Shown in pieces: positions 1-9,203 of a DNA stretch of 64,000 nucleotides. Origin of the DNA: Murimonas intestini. Its GTDB lineage: Bacteria; Bacillota; Clostridia; Lachnospirales; Lachnospiraceae. The notes below the pieces were generated by a model. That model was not told the origin of the DNA. It ran no database searches and saw only the letters and a list, made by a program, of their open reading frames with translations. The stretch's first letter is position 1. Every line of letters begins with the position of its first letter. Where the stretch lies: NCBI RefSeq assembly GCF_024622195.1, contig NZ_JANKBI010000003.1, positions 248,001 through 312,000 of the forward strand, read 5' to 3'. The position numbers and the translations under genes are program-made.

Positions 1-859
1 AACTAAAACCTCTAACCAACCTTTTTTGTACAGTATCCTCTATAAACTCTCTTAATGTAGGTATACTGAATGCAACCAAAATAATAAGAATAAACAGTAC
101 TAAATATTTTATGATATGTAGAATTTTGCTCCGGTAATCTGGCTCTTTAAAAAATACAGTTAGAGCGTAAAATACCGCAAAAACCACTAATTCAATATAG
201 TAACCCACGTTGTCGTTATATTGTGACATTATTACCATAACCCCCTGCGAAGCCAAGGTGTAAAAGATAAAAAATTTTTTTTTCGTCTCATTCTTCATTC
301 GTGAATATGCGTAAAACAAGTTAAGTGAAAGAACGAAAATAGAATATAGAGCTAATACATTTGTTGCATTAAATCCAAACAATCCAGCGCACTGGTCAGG
401 ATAGTATCCATTCTCTGCTAGCCAAGATGCCTTTATAAATTGTCCAGTTCCTTTCTCTTGAACATATAAAACCAACAGATTTAATATGTAGAAGACATTA
501 AATAGCTTAATTCTTCCCTCTATTCTTGTCCGAATTGCCTCTTGGTCATTTGATACTAATAGCACCATGATTACTAAGGTTGAAATCGAATATAGAGAAG
601 ACCTCAAGTTACTAGAAATGATTGAAAAATCCAACACTTGTACTGAACTGATAATAAAAAGACTTATGCCCAGAAATAATATTACAAAAGTTGGCAAATC
701 CAGTTTTCTTAGTGAACTATTGGCAATTATCAAAACTGCTGCACCTATTAATATTAGCATATGCCAAATACTATAGTGCTCTACAACTCCCGAAAAGAAT
801 AGGAATACCATTAAGAAATCAAATATCCATTTGTTTATATCTTTATTACTTACAATCAT
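1..859 (-). CDS. Wzy-like polysaccharide polymerase, C-terminus cut by window edge
   Basis: An open frame runs from an ATG at 859 to the left window edge, about 286 codons without a stop. The product is rich in Leu, Ile, Phe and Val and shows several predicted membrane segments separated by short basic loops, the pattern of O-antigen/capsule polymerases that join repeat units on the outer face of the membrane. I see no motif that proves this; the call rests on topology and on position behind glycosyltransferase genes. The start overlaps the stop of the upstream glycosyltransferase in an ATGA arrangement (856-859), so the two are probably translationally coupled. It could instead be another polytopic membrane protein of the locus. 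Confidence 0.65.
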   Translation of the reverse strand, partial: MIVSNKDINKWIFDFLMVFLFFSGVVEHYSIWHMLILIGAAVLIIANSSLRKLDLPTFVILFLGISLFIISSVQVLDFSIISSNLRSSLYSISTLVIMVLLVSNDQEAIRTRIEGRIKLFNVFYILNLLVLYVQEKGTGQFIKASWLAENGYYPDQCAGLFGFNATNVLALYSIFVLSLNLFYAYSRMKNETKKKFFIFYTLASQGVMVIMSQYNDNVGYYIELVVFAVFYALTVFFKEPDYRSKILHIIKYLVLFILIILVAFSIPTLREFIEDTVQKRLVRGFS

Positions 860-2031
860 CGAATTTTAGCACCTATTTCCTTATAAAATGAAAGAAGTTC
901 TTCGGATGAGGATTCTATATCATATCCATTCTTTTTCGCGTTTCTCCAGCCATCTTCTCTCTTGAAATTTCGAGGTACAGTATTAATTACATTAATCCAA
1001 TTTTCAATGGATGAATTTAAACTAACGCTATAATAGTAATCCGATATTCTTGCTTCAGCAGGTACAGCATTGGATGCAATGACTGGAAGACCTGTTGCCT
1101 GAGCTTCAATTGCAACGATCCCCAATCCTTCATATACGGTAGGGAAAATAAAATAATCCATGCCCATCAAAAATCTAGGCACATCATTCTGTTCCCCGAA
1201 TAGCGTAACAGAGCTTTCCAAATGCTCAGCCTGAATCTTTGACTCTAATTTAGCCCGCATCGGTCCTTCCCCAACAATCCAAAGTTTTATCTTCTGATTT
1301 GACTGATGTAACTTTTTGAATAAGTCTAGCAAAAACAAAAGGTTCTTCGATTCAGCTAAACGTCCTACTGTACCATAAACAATACACGAAGGCGAAACCT
1401 GTTGCTGACTTCTAATCGAGTCTCTTATACTCACATCAAATCGATATGGGATAGTATCTATAGCATTTTTAATTACTCTAAATTTTATATTTTGAATTCC
1501 TCGCTTACCAAATAATGCCTCGCCGGCATTCATTGAGCATGCAAACAGATAGTCATTATTTTTGCATATAATAGTTTGGCAGTGATGAGTGTATAAATTT
1601 TTAATTAATTTTTTGATTCTTGATTTGAAAGTCTCCTTGGCCTGTCTCGGTGTAGCACTGTGAGAATGTGCAATCCTTATACTGCTACACTTCATGTACT
1701 TAGCAAGATAGGTCTGCAGAAGAACATTCGACGTGTTAATATGAACAACATCATACTCATTTTCTTGAAGATAGCCATTGACACCTTCAACCATTTTTTT
1801 ATAATTGCTTATTTTGTTCCCACCAACATTCAGCGCATGAAGTGCTATTAATTTTGATTCAGAAAAAATAGGATCTGCTTCATATTTTTCAAATGTATTA
1901 TTACAGCACATAAGGAAGTCAAATGTGATGTAGTCTCTATTAATATTTTTATAGTATTGCAGTAGGAAGCTTTCTACTCCTCCAAAAGTCTCCATCCCGT
2001 GCAATATATGAAGCACTCTTATTTTTCTCAT
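856..2031 (-). CDS. GT4-family glycosyltransferase
   Basis: A 391-residue retaining glycosyltransferase with GT-B fold, expected to add a sugar to a lipid-linked repeat unit at the inner membrane face. The N-terminal acceptor domain has the glycine-rich start (HGMETFGGVESF, residues 11-22). The C-terminal donor domain has the GRLAESKN strand-loop (223-230) and the EGLGIVAIE element (301-309), the E-x7-E nucleotide-sugar signature of the family. Length is normal for GT4. It overlaps the downstream polymerase by 4 nt and lies just 3' of the AraD remnant, so it belongs to the minus-strand polysaccharide operon. Donor and acceptor cannot be read from the sequence. Confidence 0.9.
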   Translation of the reverse strand: MRKIRVLHILHGMETFGGVESFLLQYYKNINRDYITFDFLMCCNNTFEKYEADPIFSESKLIALHALNVGGNKISNYKKMVEGVNGYLQENEYDVVHINTSNVLLQTYLAKYMKCSSIRIAHSHSATPRQAKETFKSRIKKLIKNLYTHHCQTIICKNNDYLFACSMNAGEALFGKRGIQNIKFRVIKNAIDTIPYRFDVSIRDSIRSQQQVSPSCIVYGTVGRLAESKNLLFLLDLFKKLHQSNQKIKLWIVGEGPMRAKLESKIQAEHLESSVTLFGEQNDVPRFLMGMDYFIFPTVYEGLGIVAIEAQATGLPVIASNAVPAEARISDYYYSVSLNSSIENWINVINTVPRNFKREDGWRNAKKNGYDIESSSEELLSFYKEIGAKIR

Positions 2032-2037
2032 TATTTT

Positions 2038-2468
2038 TTACTTTCCTCGTCCGTAGTAAGCATTCTTTCCATGCTTACGATTGTAATGTTTGTCAAGTAC
2101 ATACTGAGCCATGCGATTGTTTGGATTAAATGCCAAAGTTTTAAGATCCATCTCAGCGACTTTTTCCAGCACGACTGCATTATAGACAGCATTCGCTCCA
2201 TTCTTTCCCCAAGCAAACGTTCCATGATTCTTTACCACAATTCCAGGAATCGACATTGGATTATATCCACACTTCTGGACTTCTTCGATGATGATCTTGC
2301 CAATATTTACTTCATATGTTTCTTCGACTTCCTCTTTAAAGAACTCTCTAAAGAGGAATGCCTCCGTAGAAATAATCTGCATAAGTTGTTCCAAGCGTAG
2401 ATAACTACGCCTTTAGCAACTAAGTCCAAGTTTGCTTCACAAACTCTTTTCTTTAGTTCTTCTAACGT
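2038..2468 (-). pseudogene. AraD-like L-ribulose-5-phosphate 4-epimerase remnant
   Basis: Two pieces of a class II aldolase/epimerase of the AraD type sit back to back. The N-terminal piece (2399-2468) reads TLEELKKRVCEANLDL, matching the AraD amino terminus, but its first codon is ACG. The C-terminal piece (2038-2394) keeps KNHGTFAWGKN, the metal/phosphate-binding stretch, and the LDKHYNRKHGKNAYYG tail. The middle, roughly 90 codons, is missing, and near the junction the family motif ADYFYGGIP is readable only in a third frame followed by stops, so there are frameshifts as well. An intact AraD is about 230 residues. It would have made or epimerised a pentose-phosphate for the glycan. Confidence 0.85.
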
Positions 2469-3286
2469 TTATTCTGTAACTTCTGCTTCATGGAGAATTT
2501 GAAGAGTATGTCTTACCCCGTCTGCTACGGAGTATCCTCCAGTCCAGCCTAAACTTTCCAATTTTGTTGTATCAAGTACCTGCTTTGCGATTGGCGATCT
2601 ATTAGCTAAATCAACTGCATCTGGATCAGTGAAAACTACTTTCTGTCCTTCTGCTTCCGCAATAACTTGTGCGAGACCAGCGATTGTGATTCGAACATTC
2701 GGATTAGCGATATTATAAGACTCACCCGCCTGACCATTCAAAATTACAATCAGAATCCCTGACACTGCATCCGCTATATAATTGTAGCTTCTCATCTGAA
2801 CTCCAGCACTTTTAAGTTCTATGTCTTGATGGCTCATCGCATTATGGATAAACTGTACCTGTGCTCTATTATCTGTTGCAGTTATCATTGGTCCATAGGT
2901 ATGGCAAAGTCGAACAGAGACCGTCTCTAAGCCATATTGTGATGTATAGCTAGCACATGTGCATTCCTTGTTGCATGAATAATAAAATCAACATCGAAAT
3001 CAAACTGAATTGGAGCATTCAAATTATATTGAATAGTTTCTACTCCATCCTTGAAATCAGCAAATATGGAATTGATCTTTTCTGGGTTTCTTCCTGCTAG
3101 AATGATTGTCATGCTATATTTGGCTTGATAATTTAATCTAACCAATGTGTCTGTAATATATGAACCTACCGTGCCTGTGACTCCTGTAATAAGAATTGTC
3201 ATATTTTTAAGTTTTTTCAGTCCAACTACATGGCTTACAGTTACGTCTAAGTCATTAATATATGTATTGCTTTTATGTAGATTCAT
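2469..3286 (-). pseudogene. NAD-dependent epimerase/dehydratase, internally deleted and frameshifted
   Basis: This is an extended short-chain dehydrogenase split into two frames. The N-terminal piece (2927-3286) carries the Rossmann motif GVTGTVGSYI followed by LAGRNPEK and the strand FIIHATRNAH. The C-terminal piece (2469 to about 2943) begins SQYGLETVSVRLCHTYGP and continues with MRSYNYIADAVSGIL and YNIANP, typical of nucleotide-sugar epimerases. The catalytic Ser and Tyr-x3-Lys region between them is absent and the two pieces are out of frame at about 2935-2945. It cannot be active. It lies between the cytidylyltransferase and the AraD remnant, so a polyol/sugar-phosphate branch of the pathway has been lost. 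Confidence 0.88.
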
Positions 3287-3287
3287 A

Positions 3288-4004
3288 TTACTTCAACCAA
3301 TCGGATCTCTTAGCCACAAGTAATGCTTTGAAAATATCAATATCCTCTACCGTAGTAAGCTTGATATTCTTTTCTGAGCCAGCAGAGAAATAGACAGGTT
3401 CTCCCATCTCAATCTTTAATGTACAAGAAGCGACAGAATTTGTAATTCCAGCTTCAAGGGCGCGCTTGTGAAGATCACAAATATCTCCTAAAAAGAAAGC
3501 TTGTGGTGTCTGCGTTCTCTTAAGATTATCCCTGGGATAGCTACCAATGGAAACCTCTCCATCTTCTGTCTGCATCATTGCCTCTGCGCAAGGAATGACA
3601 GTAATTGCGCAACCATGTTTCTTGGTTGTAACAATACAGTCAGATATAATATCAGCAGATATCATTGGACGAATCGCGTCATGTATAAGAACAATATCCT
3701 TATCATCATAACCAACATCTCTTAATCCGTATACTCCATTTCGAATAGAATCCTGTCCGTTCTTACCACCAGAAAATACATTCTTAAGTTTTGTGATATT
3801 GAACTGGTTTGCATATGCCCAAAGGACTGACTCCCAATCTTCGATACAAACCACTGCGATCTCATCAATTTCCGGATGATTCTGAAATGCCTCTAATGTA
3901 TACACAATTACAGGTCTTTCATTAACAGTTAAAAACTGCTTTGGAATATTCTGATGCATACGAGCACCAGAACCGCCTGCAATTAGTAATGCGATATTTG
4001 CCAT
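3288..4004 (-). CDS. IspD/TarI-family cytidylyltransferase (polyol-phosphate type likely)
   Basis: A 238-residue nucleotidyltransferase of the IspD/TarI family that uses CTP to activate a phosphorylated polyol. The N-terminal CTP-binding signature GGSGARMHQNIPKQF is at residues 10-24; the HDAIRP motif and the RTQTPQAF motif follow at the positions usual for the family. IspD (isoprenoid pathway) and TarI (CDP-ribitol) are hard to tell apart by eye. The neighbouring TagF-like transferase and the polysaccharide setting favour a CDP-ribitol/CDP-polyol role. The start at 4004 lies 3 nt after the stop of the TagF-like gene. Its partners, the reductase/epimerase and AraD genes, are broken, so the substrate may no longer be made here. 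Confidence 0.85.
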   Translation of the reverse strand: MANIALLIAGGSGARMHQNIPKQFLTVNERPVIVYTLEAFQNHPEIDEIAVVCIEDWESVLWAYANQFNITKLKNVFSGGKNGQDSIRNGVYGLRDVGYDDKDIVLIHDAIRPMISADIISDCIVTTKKHGCAITVIPCAEAMMQTEDGEVSIGSYPRDNLKRTQTPQAFFLGDICDLHKRALEAGITNSVASCTLKIEMGEPVYFSAGSEKNIKLTTVEDIDIFKALLVAKRSDWLK

Positions 4005-4007
4005 TGC

Positions 4008-5189
4008 TTACCTCCTCAAAATTCTTGTCTTTACAGTTTCAGTAGCATTTCCGTTCTCATAAGATCCCATCATCATTAAGTACTCATCTACTACCGCATT
4101 GTATTGAGTCGATTCAAAACTTTCTATTTTTTCTTTCCATTCACTGTTTTCATAAACCATAATCCCTGCCCACTTTTCAATTGGAATATAAAATCCTCTA
4201 TCTTTATTCATGTATGTCTTTAAATCCGGAACAAATAGAAAGCACGGCTTATGCATTATTGCAAAGTCCCAAAGGCAAGAAGAGTAATCAGTAATAAGAA
4301 TATCTGCCACCAGAAGTATCTCTTGCATATCCGGATACTTTGTCCAATCATAATCCGCAGTATCAATATCTACCTGTTGTGAATACTGATGTCCTCTCTT
4401 TGCAAATACCCAATCGCCTCCAAATCTTTTCTTCAACGTATCTTTGACAAGATAAACATCGATTACTTCAACACTTTTACTCAATGCTACCGCATGGCCT
4501 TCATCCCCCTTGAACGTTGGCGCATAAAGTATAATCTTTTCATTTGCTCCTACACCCAAGTTCTTTCGTATCCGTTCTTTTTGCTCAGATGTCGCCTTAA
4601 AAAACAAATCTGTCCTTGGATAACCGGAATCAAGAATTTCACCACGATAAGCCATTGCTTGGCGGGTATACATTTCAGACTGAAGTTTCGAGGAAGAAAT
4701 CCAAAGCTTAATGTCTTTAGACGCAAGAGTTATTCCTTTATTCGAAGCTTTACTCTTTCCTTCCTGTAGAAAACCATTTCTTTTCTGTAATCCTCCACCA
4801 TGACCAGTTTCTATAAGGAATTGTTTTTTTCTAATTGGTGCATAAGAAAAGCCACCGCAGTTATAAACAACGATTCCCGAAGTAAGAAGGTATTTAAAGA
4901 ACTCAACATGGTCTTTTTTACATATCACTTTCGTATTAGGTTTTTGTGCTATAAACCCATAATCTTCCGGATTATTAAAACACCATATGAATTCATATCC
5001 AGCAAAACGTTCATCATCAAGCATTGACTCATAAATGTATTTCGGATTACACAAATACCCTTTACCCATATTTGCCATGAACAATATACGTTTTTCTTTC
5101 ATAGGAGCAAGCCAATACGCTTTTAATCCAAAGCGCATGATATGTTTCACTATATACTTAAGCTCCTCTCTAAGCGCATATAATTCCAT
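4008..5189 (-). CDS. TagF/TarL-like CDP-polyol phosphotransferase
   Basis: A 393-residue member of the CDP-glycerol glycerophosphotransferase family, which transfers glycerol- or ribitol-phosphate from a CDP donor to a growing teichoic acid or phosphate-decorated capsule at the membrane. The C-terminal catalytic half shows LYAPTFKG, then ITDYSSCLWDFAIMHKP around residue 300 and the YMNKDRGFYIP segment, all family hallmarks. The N-terminal part is basic and amphipathic, consistent with membrane association. It is shorter than full TagF polymerases (700 or more residues), which suggests addition of single units. Its ATG overlaps the upstream stop (TAATG at 5189). Confidence 0.88.
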   Translation of the reverse strand: MELYALREELKYIVKHIMRFGLKAYWLAPMKEKRILFMANMGKGYLCNPKYIYESMLDDERFAGYEFIWCFNNPEDYGFIAQKPNTKVICKKDHVEFFKYLLTSGIVVYNCGGFSYAPIRKKQFLIETGHGGGLQKRNGFLQEGKSKASNKGITLASKDIKLWISSSKLQSEMYTRQAMAYRGEILDSGYPRTDLFFKATSEQKERIRKNLGVGANEKIILYAPTFKGDEGHAVALSKSVEVIDVYLVKDTLKKRFGGDWVFAKRGHQYSQQVDIDTADYDWTKYPDMQEILLVADILITDYSSCLWDFAIMHKPCFLFVPDLKTYMNKDRGFYIPIEKWAGIMVYENSEWKEKIESFESTQYNAVVDEYLMMMGSYENGNATETVKTRILRR

Positions 5190-6418
5190 TACTTAACTTC
5201 TCCCAACCAAGTGTCTTTATATCTATCACAGATATAAGGCCAGCTATATGTTTCCTTAATACGCTGCGTACTCTTCACTCCTAATTTAGCAAGCTGCTCC
5301 TCATCTATCTGATCCGCTTTCTCAATCAGTTCCGTCAGACATCCCTCTTTCTTTGTCCAGTACAACGCACTATCCTCTGCAACCTCTCGGTTGAAACCAA
5401 CGTCAAGAAGCAGATTCAAATCAGTACTACCAAGAGCCTCCAGCAGCGAAGGATTCGTTCCACCAACCTCGTGACCATGGAAATACCCGTATGCATTTTC
5501 TCTTATCTTCATGAGAAGTTCCTGGTCATAAACCGTTCCTACGAACTTTATTCTCTTATCTTTTCTATACCCCAGCTTCTGCTCCAACTCATTCAAGAAT
5601 TCATCGTTCACATTTGTGATGATAGCAAAGTTCTTCTTTGTGTTGCTCTTCATGAACTCACGGATCATCGTCTCGTAATTGTTTTCAGGAACAAAACGAC
5701 CGACTACTAGGTAATACGCTTTTCTTGCTAATCCTTTTTCTGCATACCACCGAAGCAGCTTCTCATCGTCATCTGTAAGTAGACTCTTTCTGGTTTCAGC
5801 ACCATAGGCAATAAATGTGGTCTTCGGATTTCTGCCACCGATGCCTTTGCCGTCATACTGTTCATGGATATACTTCTCAATGTTCAAGCTGTCGCAGATA
5901 TCAAGGTCAGAATACTTGACCATCATCTGCTCGGAGACTTTCCAATACTTCCGCACCGGCTTGCTCCATTTGGCTCGCATCCACTCATGGCCATCCGGGT
6001 TCAGATAAATCATTCCTCCCAGCTTGTGGATTTCTTTGTAATATTTTTTGGTGAATGGTCCAATTCGACAAGCCATGATATAAACGATGGGATGTTGAAT
6101 TCCGTTTGCCTTTATATATTTCACACACTCGGACAACGCCTTGCAATCATAGTAGATAGCCTGTGCTGGTCCCAGCTTCTCCAGCACATGGATCTTGAAG
6201 CAATCAGCGTTGTGGTAGATAAAATGCTTCTTATCGATAATTTGAGCATCTACCTTCGTTTCATCCATGCAGCCCTGACCGTTTGCCTTAACTGCAACAT
6301 GGTAACGGATAACTTCGTCGTTCTGATGGTATTCTGTTAACTTGTCTATAAATGTTTCATATCCGCCGTAAGCACCAAGACTTTTGGCACCTATCAGAAA
6401 CACATGTTGCAGTTCCAT
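5189..6418 (-). CDS. DUF1972 glycosyltransferase (Cps2T-like rhamnosyltransferase)
   Basis: A 409-residue glycosyltransferase whose amino-terminal ~185 residues match the DUF1972 domain: it opens with FLIGAKSLGAYGGYETF and has the YYDCKALS and YIMACRIGPF segments. The C-terminal half is a GT1-like donor domain with VVGRFVPENNYE and GTNPSLLEALG. Characterised relatives (pneumococcal Cps2T) add rhamnose as the second sugar of the repeat unit, so a beta-1,4-rhamnosyltransferase role is likely but inferred. It is the first intact gene of the minus-strand locus; the GT2 pseudogene lies directly upstream. Confidence 0.88.
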   Translation of the reverse strand: MELQHVFLIGAKSLGAYGGYETFIDKLTEYHQNDEVIRYHVAVKANGQGCMDETKVDAQIIDKKHFIYHNADCFKIHVLEKLGPAQAIYYDCKALSECVKYIKANGIQHPIVYIMACRIGPFTKKYYKEIHKLGGMIYLNPDGHEWMRAKWSKPVRKYWKVSEQMMVKYSDLDICDSLNIEKYIHEQYDGKGIGGRNPKTTFIAYGAETRKSLLTDDDEKLLRWYAEKGLARKAYYLVVGRFVPENNYETMIREFMKSNTKKNFAIITNVNDEFLNELEQKLGYRKDKRIKFVGTVYDQELLMKIRENAYGYFHGHEVGGTNPSLLEALGSTDLNLLLDVGFNREVAEDSALYWTKKEGCLTELIEKADQIDEEQLAKLGVKSTQRIKETYSWPYICDRYKDTWLGEVK

Positions 6419-6469
6419 CTGTTATTAATCTCCCTTTTACTAACCGGCCTTGTGACCGTGTATTTATCT

Positions 6470-7823
6470 AACCACTCTACATTCTCCTAATCTCTCCCCG
6501 TTCTCTCCGACTCCTAACAATGAACTTAATCATCCCTACGAACCGGGCCGCATTAATAAAGATGTAATACAGCGCATTGTGATGAGATAGGTAAGAAGTG
6601 CAATAAAGAAGCTTTTGTGGTTGTTTTCTATCTGTTTTGTGGCTATAGTTTCTATGTCCTGCGTTCTTTCTCCACCGTCTTTGTTTCCTTCATTACTCAC
6701 GCACTCGCACTAAATCAAAAGTACGAAATATCCCAAGTAAGCGATCAGCTCTATCCAAATCCAGAAAAGACAACCAAATACACAGGTAACACCCAACATA
6801 TAGATCGCCGGATACCATGCATCCAACCGATAGTACCAAACCACCAGTCTTAGCCTGTATCTTTATACTTATCTTCTCCACACTCGCCATTCTCGCTTTC
6901 CTCACAGTCGCACTCCATTAGCCCTTTCATACTCTCCATCTCGCTGCGCTGCCACCGTATCCATTGGTTCCATAAGTCCCTTATGTCCTACGCACCTGTG
7001 TATAACAGACGGCAAGCTCTGAGTACCGTATATGCCCGTCCAACCGGTAACCGCCGACCCACTTCACGTCTTGGACACGAAACATTCCAAACGCTTCGCT
7101 GATGATGAGGTTGTAGTTGTCAAAGAGTGGCCGAAGGAAGTGAAACGACTGCTGGCATTCAATAGCCTGCATTGCTTCTAAAAGAGGTCTTAGTTTGGCT
7201 CCCTGGGAGCCCGTGTTTTTTTGCCTGTGTCCGCATGGCCTGTGTCTGCCTTTACCTCCATACGACCGCCAACGGCAATAGTGGATTGTGTGAGCTAGGA
7301 TGTAAGATTACGGATGAAATCCTGCGAAAGCGTACAGTCTGCATCAATGTAGAGGATGTATTCCTCTCCACAGCCTGTGAGTGTTGCGGTTGATTTGCAG
7401 GCTGTGGCAGCCTCAATACCATGGTTCAATGCTCGGCTCTTGCCGCCATTGGGTTGTGTGATAAGCTGAACTCTGCCATGTCTAAATGTCTCCATGACCT
7501 TCTCAGCAGTTTTATCCGTTGAGCCGTCATCCACAACGATGACCTTTACACATCATTCCCACATTCCTCACAACTCTCTAACACCGACTGCACGGTTTTG
7601 CAGATGGTCTTTTCTTCTTTACGGGCTGGTATGATTACGGTGATGTTGCCAAGGTGGTCTGTTTGGTGGTGGATTGTGTGGCTTCCGGGTCACCCCTTTC
7701 ACAGCAATCGAAACCAGAAATACCAGTTCCATAATACTTCGATATCCAAAGAGCAGTGCCAGTAGTATTGTGGTTAGGAGTATGGCTATGCTTGCCACTT
7801 CTATTACGCTCTCATAAGCATTG
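6470..7823 (-). pseudogene. GT2 processive glycan synthase remnant (PgaC/BcsA-like)
   Basis: Pieces of one family-2 glycosyltransferase are scattered through all frames. In order on the minus strand: a membrane segment (about 7700-7823); ITVIIPARKEE and a following helix (about 7560-7670); DDGSTDKTAEKV, NGGKSRALNHG and YILYIDADC (7295-7534), the nucleotide-sugar and DxD motifs; RPLFDNYNLI and AFGMFRVQDVKWVGGYR (about 7040-7172); and hydrophobic C-terminal stretches (6693-6905). Several frameshifts and stops separate them. The Q(Q/R)xRW acceptor motif is not recognisable. The closest match by eye is poly-N-acetylglucosamine or cellulose synthase-type enzymes. Dead gene, probably once the first gene of the capsule operon. 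Confidence 0.8.
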
Positions 7824-8113
7824 GAACATTTGGTTCCCCTTGGTTGATGTGTTTTCGGCGATTGTCAAGTGGAATCGGTTATTTCAATTAACTTCTCCAA
7901 ATAATTGTTATTATTTGGACCTCATCCCCTTTCATCCTCAATCCCTAAAACAAAAAGCGCCGCCCCGACCTCAATCAAGAGGCTCTAAGGCAGCACTTCA
8001 AACCAACAACATATTCATCTACAAATATAAAATCCTATACCTATTAATGATTCGCCCCCATCCACCAGCAAAGACAAAACATAATAAAAAAATCCCCCAA
8101 ACCTCTTATTTTC
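7824..8113. other. Intergenic stretch with terminator and a perfect palindrome
   Basis: No coding sequence is supported here. It contains the minus-strand terminator at 7947-7999 and a 9-bp perfect inverted repeat with 4-nt loop (CCAAATAAT-TGTT-ATTATTTGG, 7897-7918). The promoter that should drive the capsule operon would be expected in this area, but I could not identify convincing -35/-10 boxes. Confidence 0.5.
7947..7999 (-). terminator. Rho-independent terminator after the recombinase
   Basis: On the minus strand a long hairpin pairs AGTGCTGCC with GGCGGCGCT around an inner GAGCCTC/GAGGTC stem, and is followed by TTTTTGTTTT. It sits about 115 nt beyond the recombinase stop and would insulate the capsule genes from that transcript. 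Confidence 0.7.
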
Positions 8114-9052
8114 TTAATGAAATAATTCATTTCGTGCGTTATACTGTAGTAGTACTTGTTTCTTTTTTGTTATGGAAACTTCTGTATATATTTGTGTGGT
8201 CACGATGCTTTTGTGTCCCAGCAGTTCCTGGACATCCCGGATGGATGCCCCGTTATTCAGAAGTTGGGTTGCGAAGCTGTGGCGCAGATAATGAGGAGTG
8301 GATTTGGGGTTGATCTGTGATTTATCGCGGTATTTTGTGAAAATGTTTTCTATTCCATAGATGGACAGCCGTCCGCCGAAACGGTTGACGAATAGGGCAG
8401 CAGTGGATGGCTGAAAATACTTTCTTATAAGAAGCCAGTTGTCCAGTTTCTTTTGAACTTCGGGAGCGGAGATGTATAGAAGCCTCTCTTTGCTGCCTTT
8501 GCCGTGAATCAAAAGGGTGTGCTCCAGAGAATCGTAGTGTTCCAGGTCAAGGGTGCTTATTTCTCCTATGCGCAGACCGAGGCAGAAGAGCAGCTCGATG
8601 ATAGCATTGTCACGGATGCAGATGTTTTTGTGAAAATCTTTTTCACAGTGCAGATATTCAGCGTCCACAGCAGTAATCAGTGTTTTGACTTCGACTGTGG
8701 ACAGGGTTCTTGGAATAGATTTGGGAAGCTGGAACTTTCGGGATGTGAAGCGGAAGAAACGTTCGCCTGAAATGCCTTCCTGATTTAAAAATTTGAAAAA
8801 CTGCGTCAGTGCAACATATTTCCTCTGGATGGATCGTGGGTTAAGGCACTTTACACTTTGGAGATATTCGAAGTACTTGAGCAGTGTTGCCTGGGTAACT
8901 TCCCGGACATTGTATTCAAAATACCAGCGTTCCATACAGTTTAAATCACTGTGATATGCTTTCAGTGTCCTTTTTGATAAATTGCGCTCCACGCAGAGCA
9001 GTGTAATGAAGGAGTTTATGTGTTCTTTCATTTCACAGGATGAATAATTCAT
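8114..9052 (-). CDS. Tyrosine recombinase/integrase
   Basis: A 312-residue tyrosine recombinase that cuts and rejoins DNA at specific sites. The N-terminal SAM-like core-binding domain spans about residues 10-95. The catalytic domain contains the full set of active-site residues: R161 (GLRIGE), K187 (GKGSKER), H254 and R257 (HYLRHSF), H280 (LLGHKS) and Y289 (TQIYTEV). I chose the ATG at 9052 because AGAAAGGTGG precedes it at good spacing; an upstream extension to 9193 would add a repeat-encoded, unlikely peptide. It is XerC/D-sized, not a phage integrase with an arm-binding domain. Its place between an LCP gene and a capsule locus suggests site-specific switching of the locus, which is inference. 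Confidence 0.9.
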   Translation of the reverse strand: MNYSSCEMKEHINSFITLLCVERNLSKRTLKAYHSDLNCMERWYFEYNVREVTQATLLKYFEYLQSVKCLNPRSIQRKYVALTQFFKFLNQEGISGERFFRFTSRKFQLPKSIPRTLSTVEVKTLITAVDAEYLHCEKDFHKNICIRDNAIIELLFCLGLRIGEISTLDLEHYDSLEHTLLIHGKGSKERLLYISAPEVQKKLDNWLLIRKYFQPSTAALFVNRFGGRLSIYGIENIFTKYRDKSQINPKSTPHYLRHSFATQLLNNGASIRDVQELLGHKSIVTTQIYTEVSITKKKQVLLQYNARNELFH

Positions 9053-9135
9053 GTTGACCACCTTTCTGCACATATATAGTGCAAGAGATTTCTTTAGTAA
9101 ACAGCTTATAATATAATAATGCAAATCAGGCAGTT

Positions 9136-9203
9136 GCAGCATAAGGAATAGTGCGATATAAGGAATAGTGCAACATAAAAAATAATGCAACATAAAAAAA
9201 CTA
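9136..9203. repeat. Four tandem 17-bp repeats upstream of the recombinase
   Basis: Four consecutive 17-bp units start with GC(A/G)(A/G)(C/T)ATAA: GCAGCATAAGGAATAGT, GCGATATAAGGAATAGT, GCAACATAAAAAATAAT and GCAACATAAAAAAACTA. They lie 84 bp upstream of the recombinase start codon, in the divergent control region. They could be protein-binding iterons for the recombinase or a regulator. Confidence 0.75.

Noticed and set aside
1999..2400. A 133-codon plus-strand frame opposite the AraD remnant
   Set aside because: Antisense to recognisable AraD sequence, no RBS, artefact-like composition.
7756..8313. A 185-codon plus-strand open frame across the recombinase 3' end and the intergenic gap
   Set aside because: It lies antisense to the clear tyrosine recombinase and to a terminator, has low-complexity composition and no RBS.
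8114..9193. Longer recombinase start at 9193
   Set aside because: The added 47 codons read through the 17-bp iterons and have no RBS; ATG 9052 has AGAAAGGTGG.
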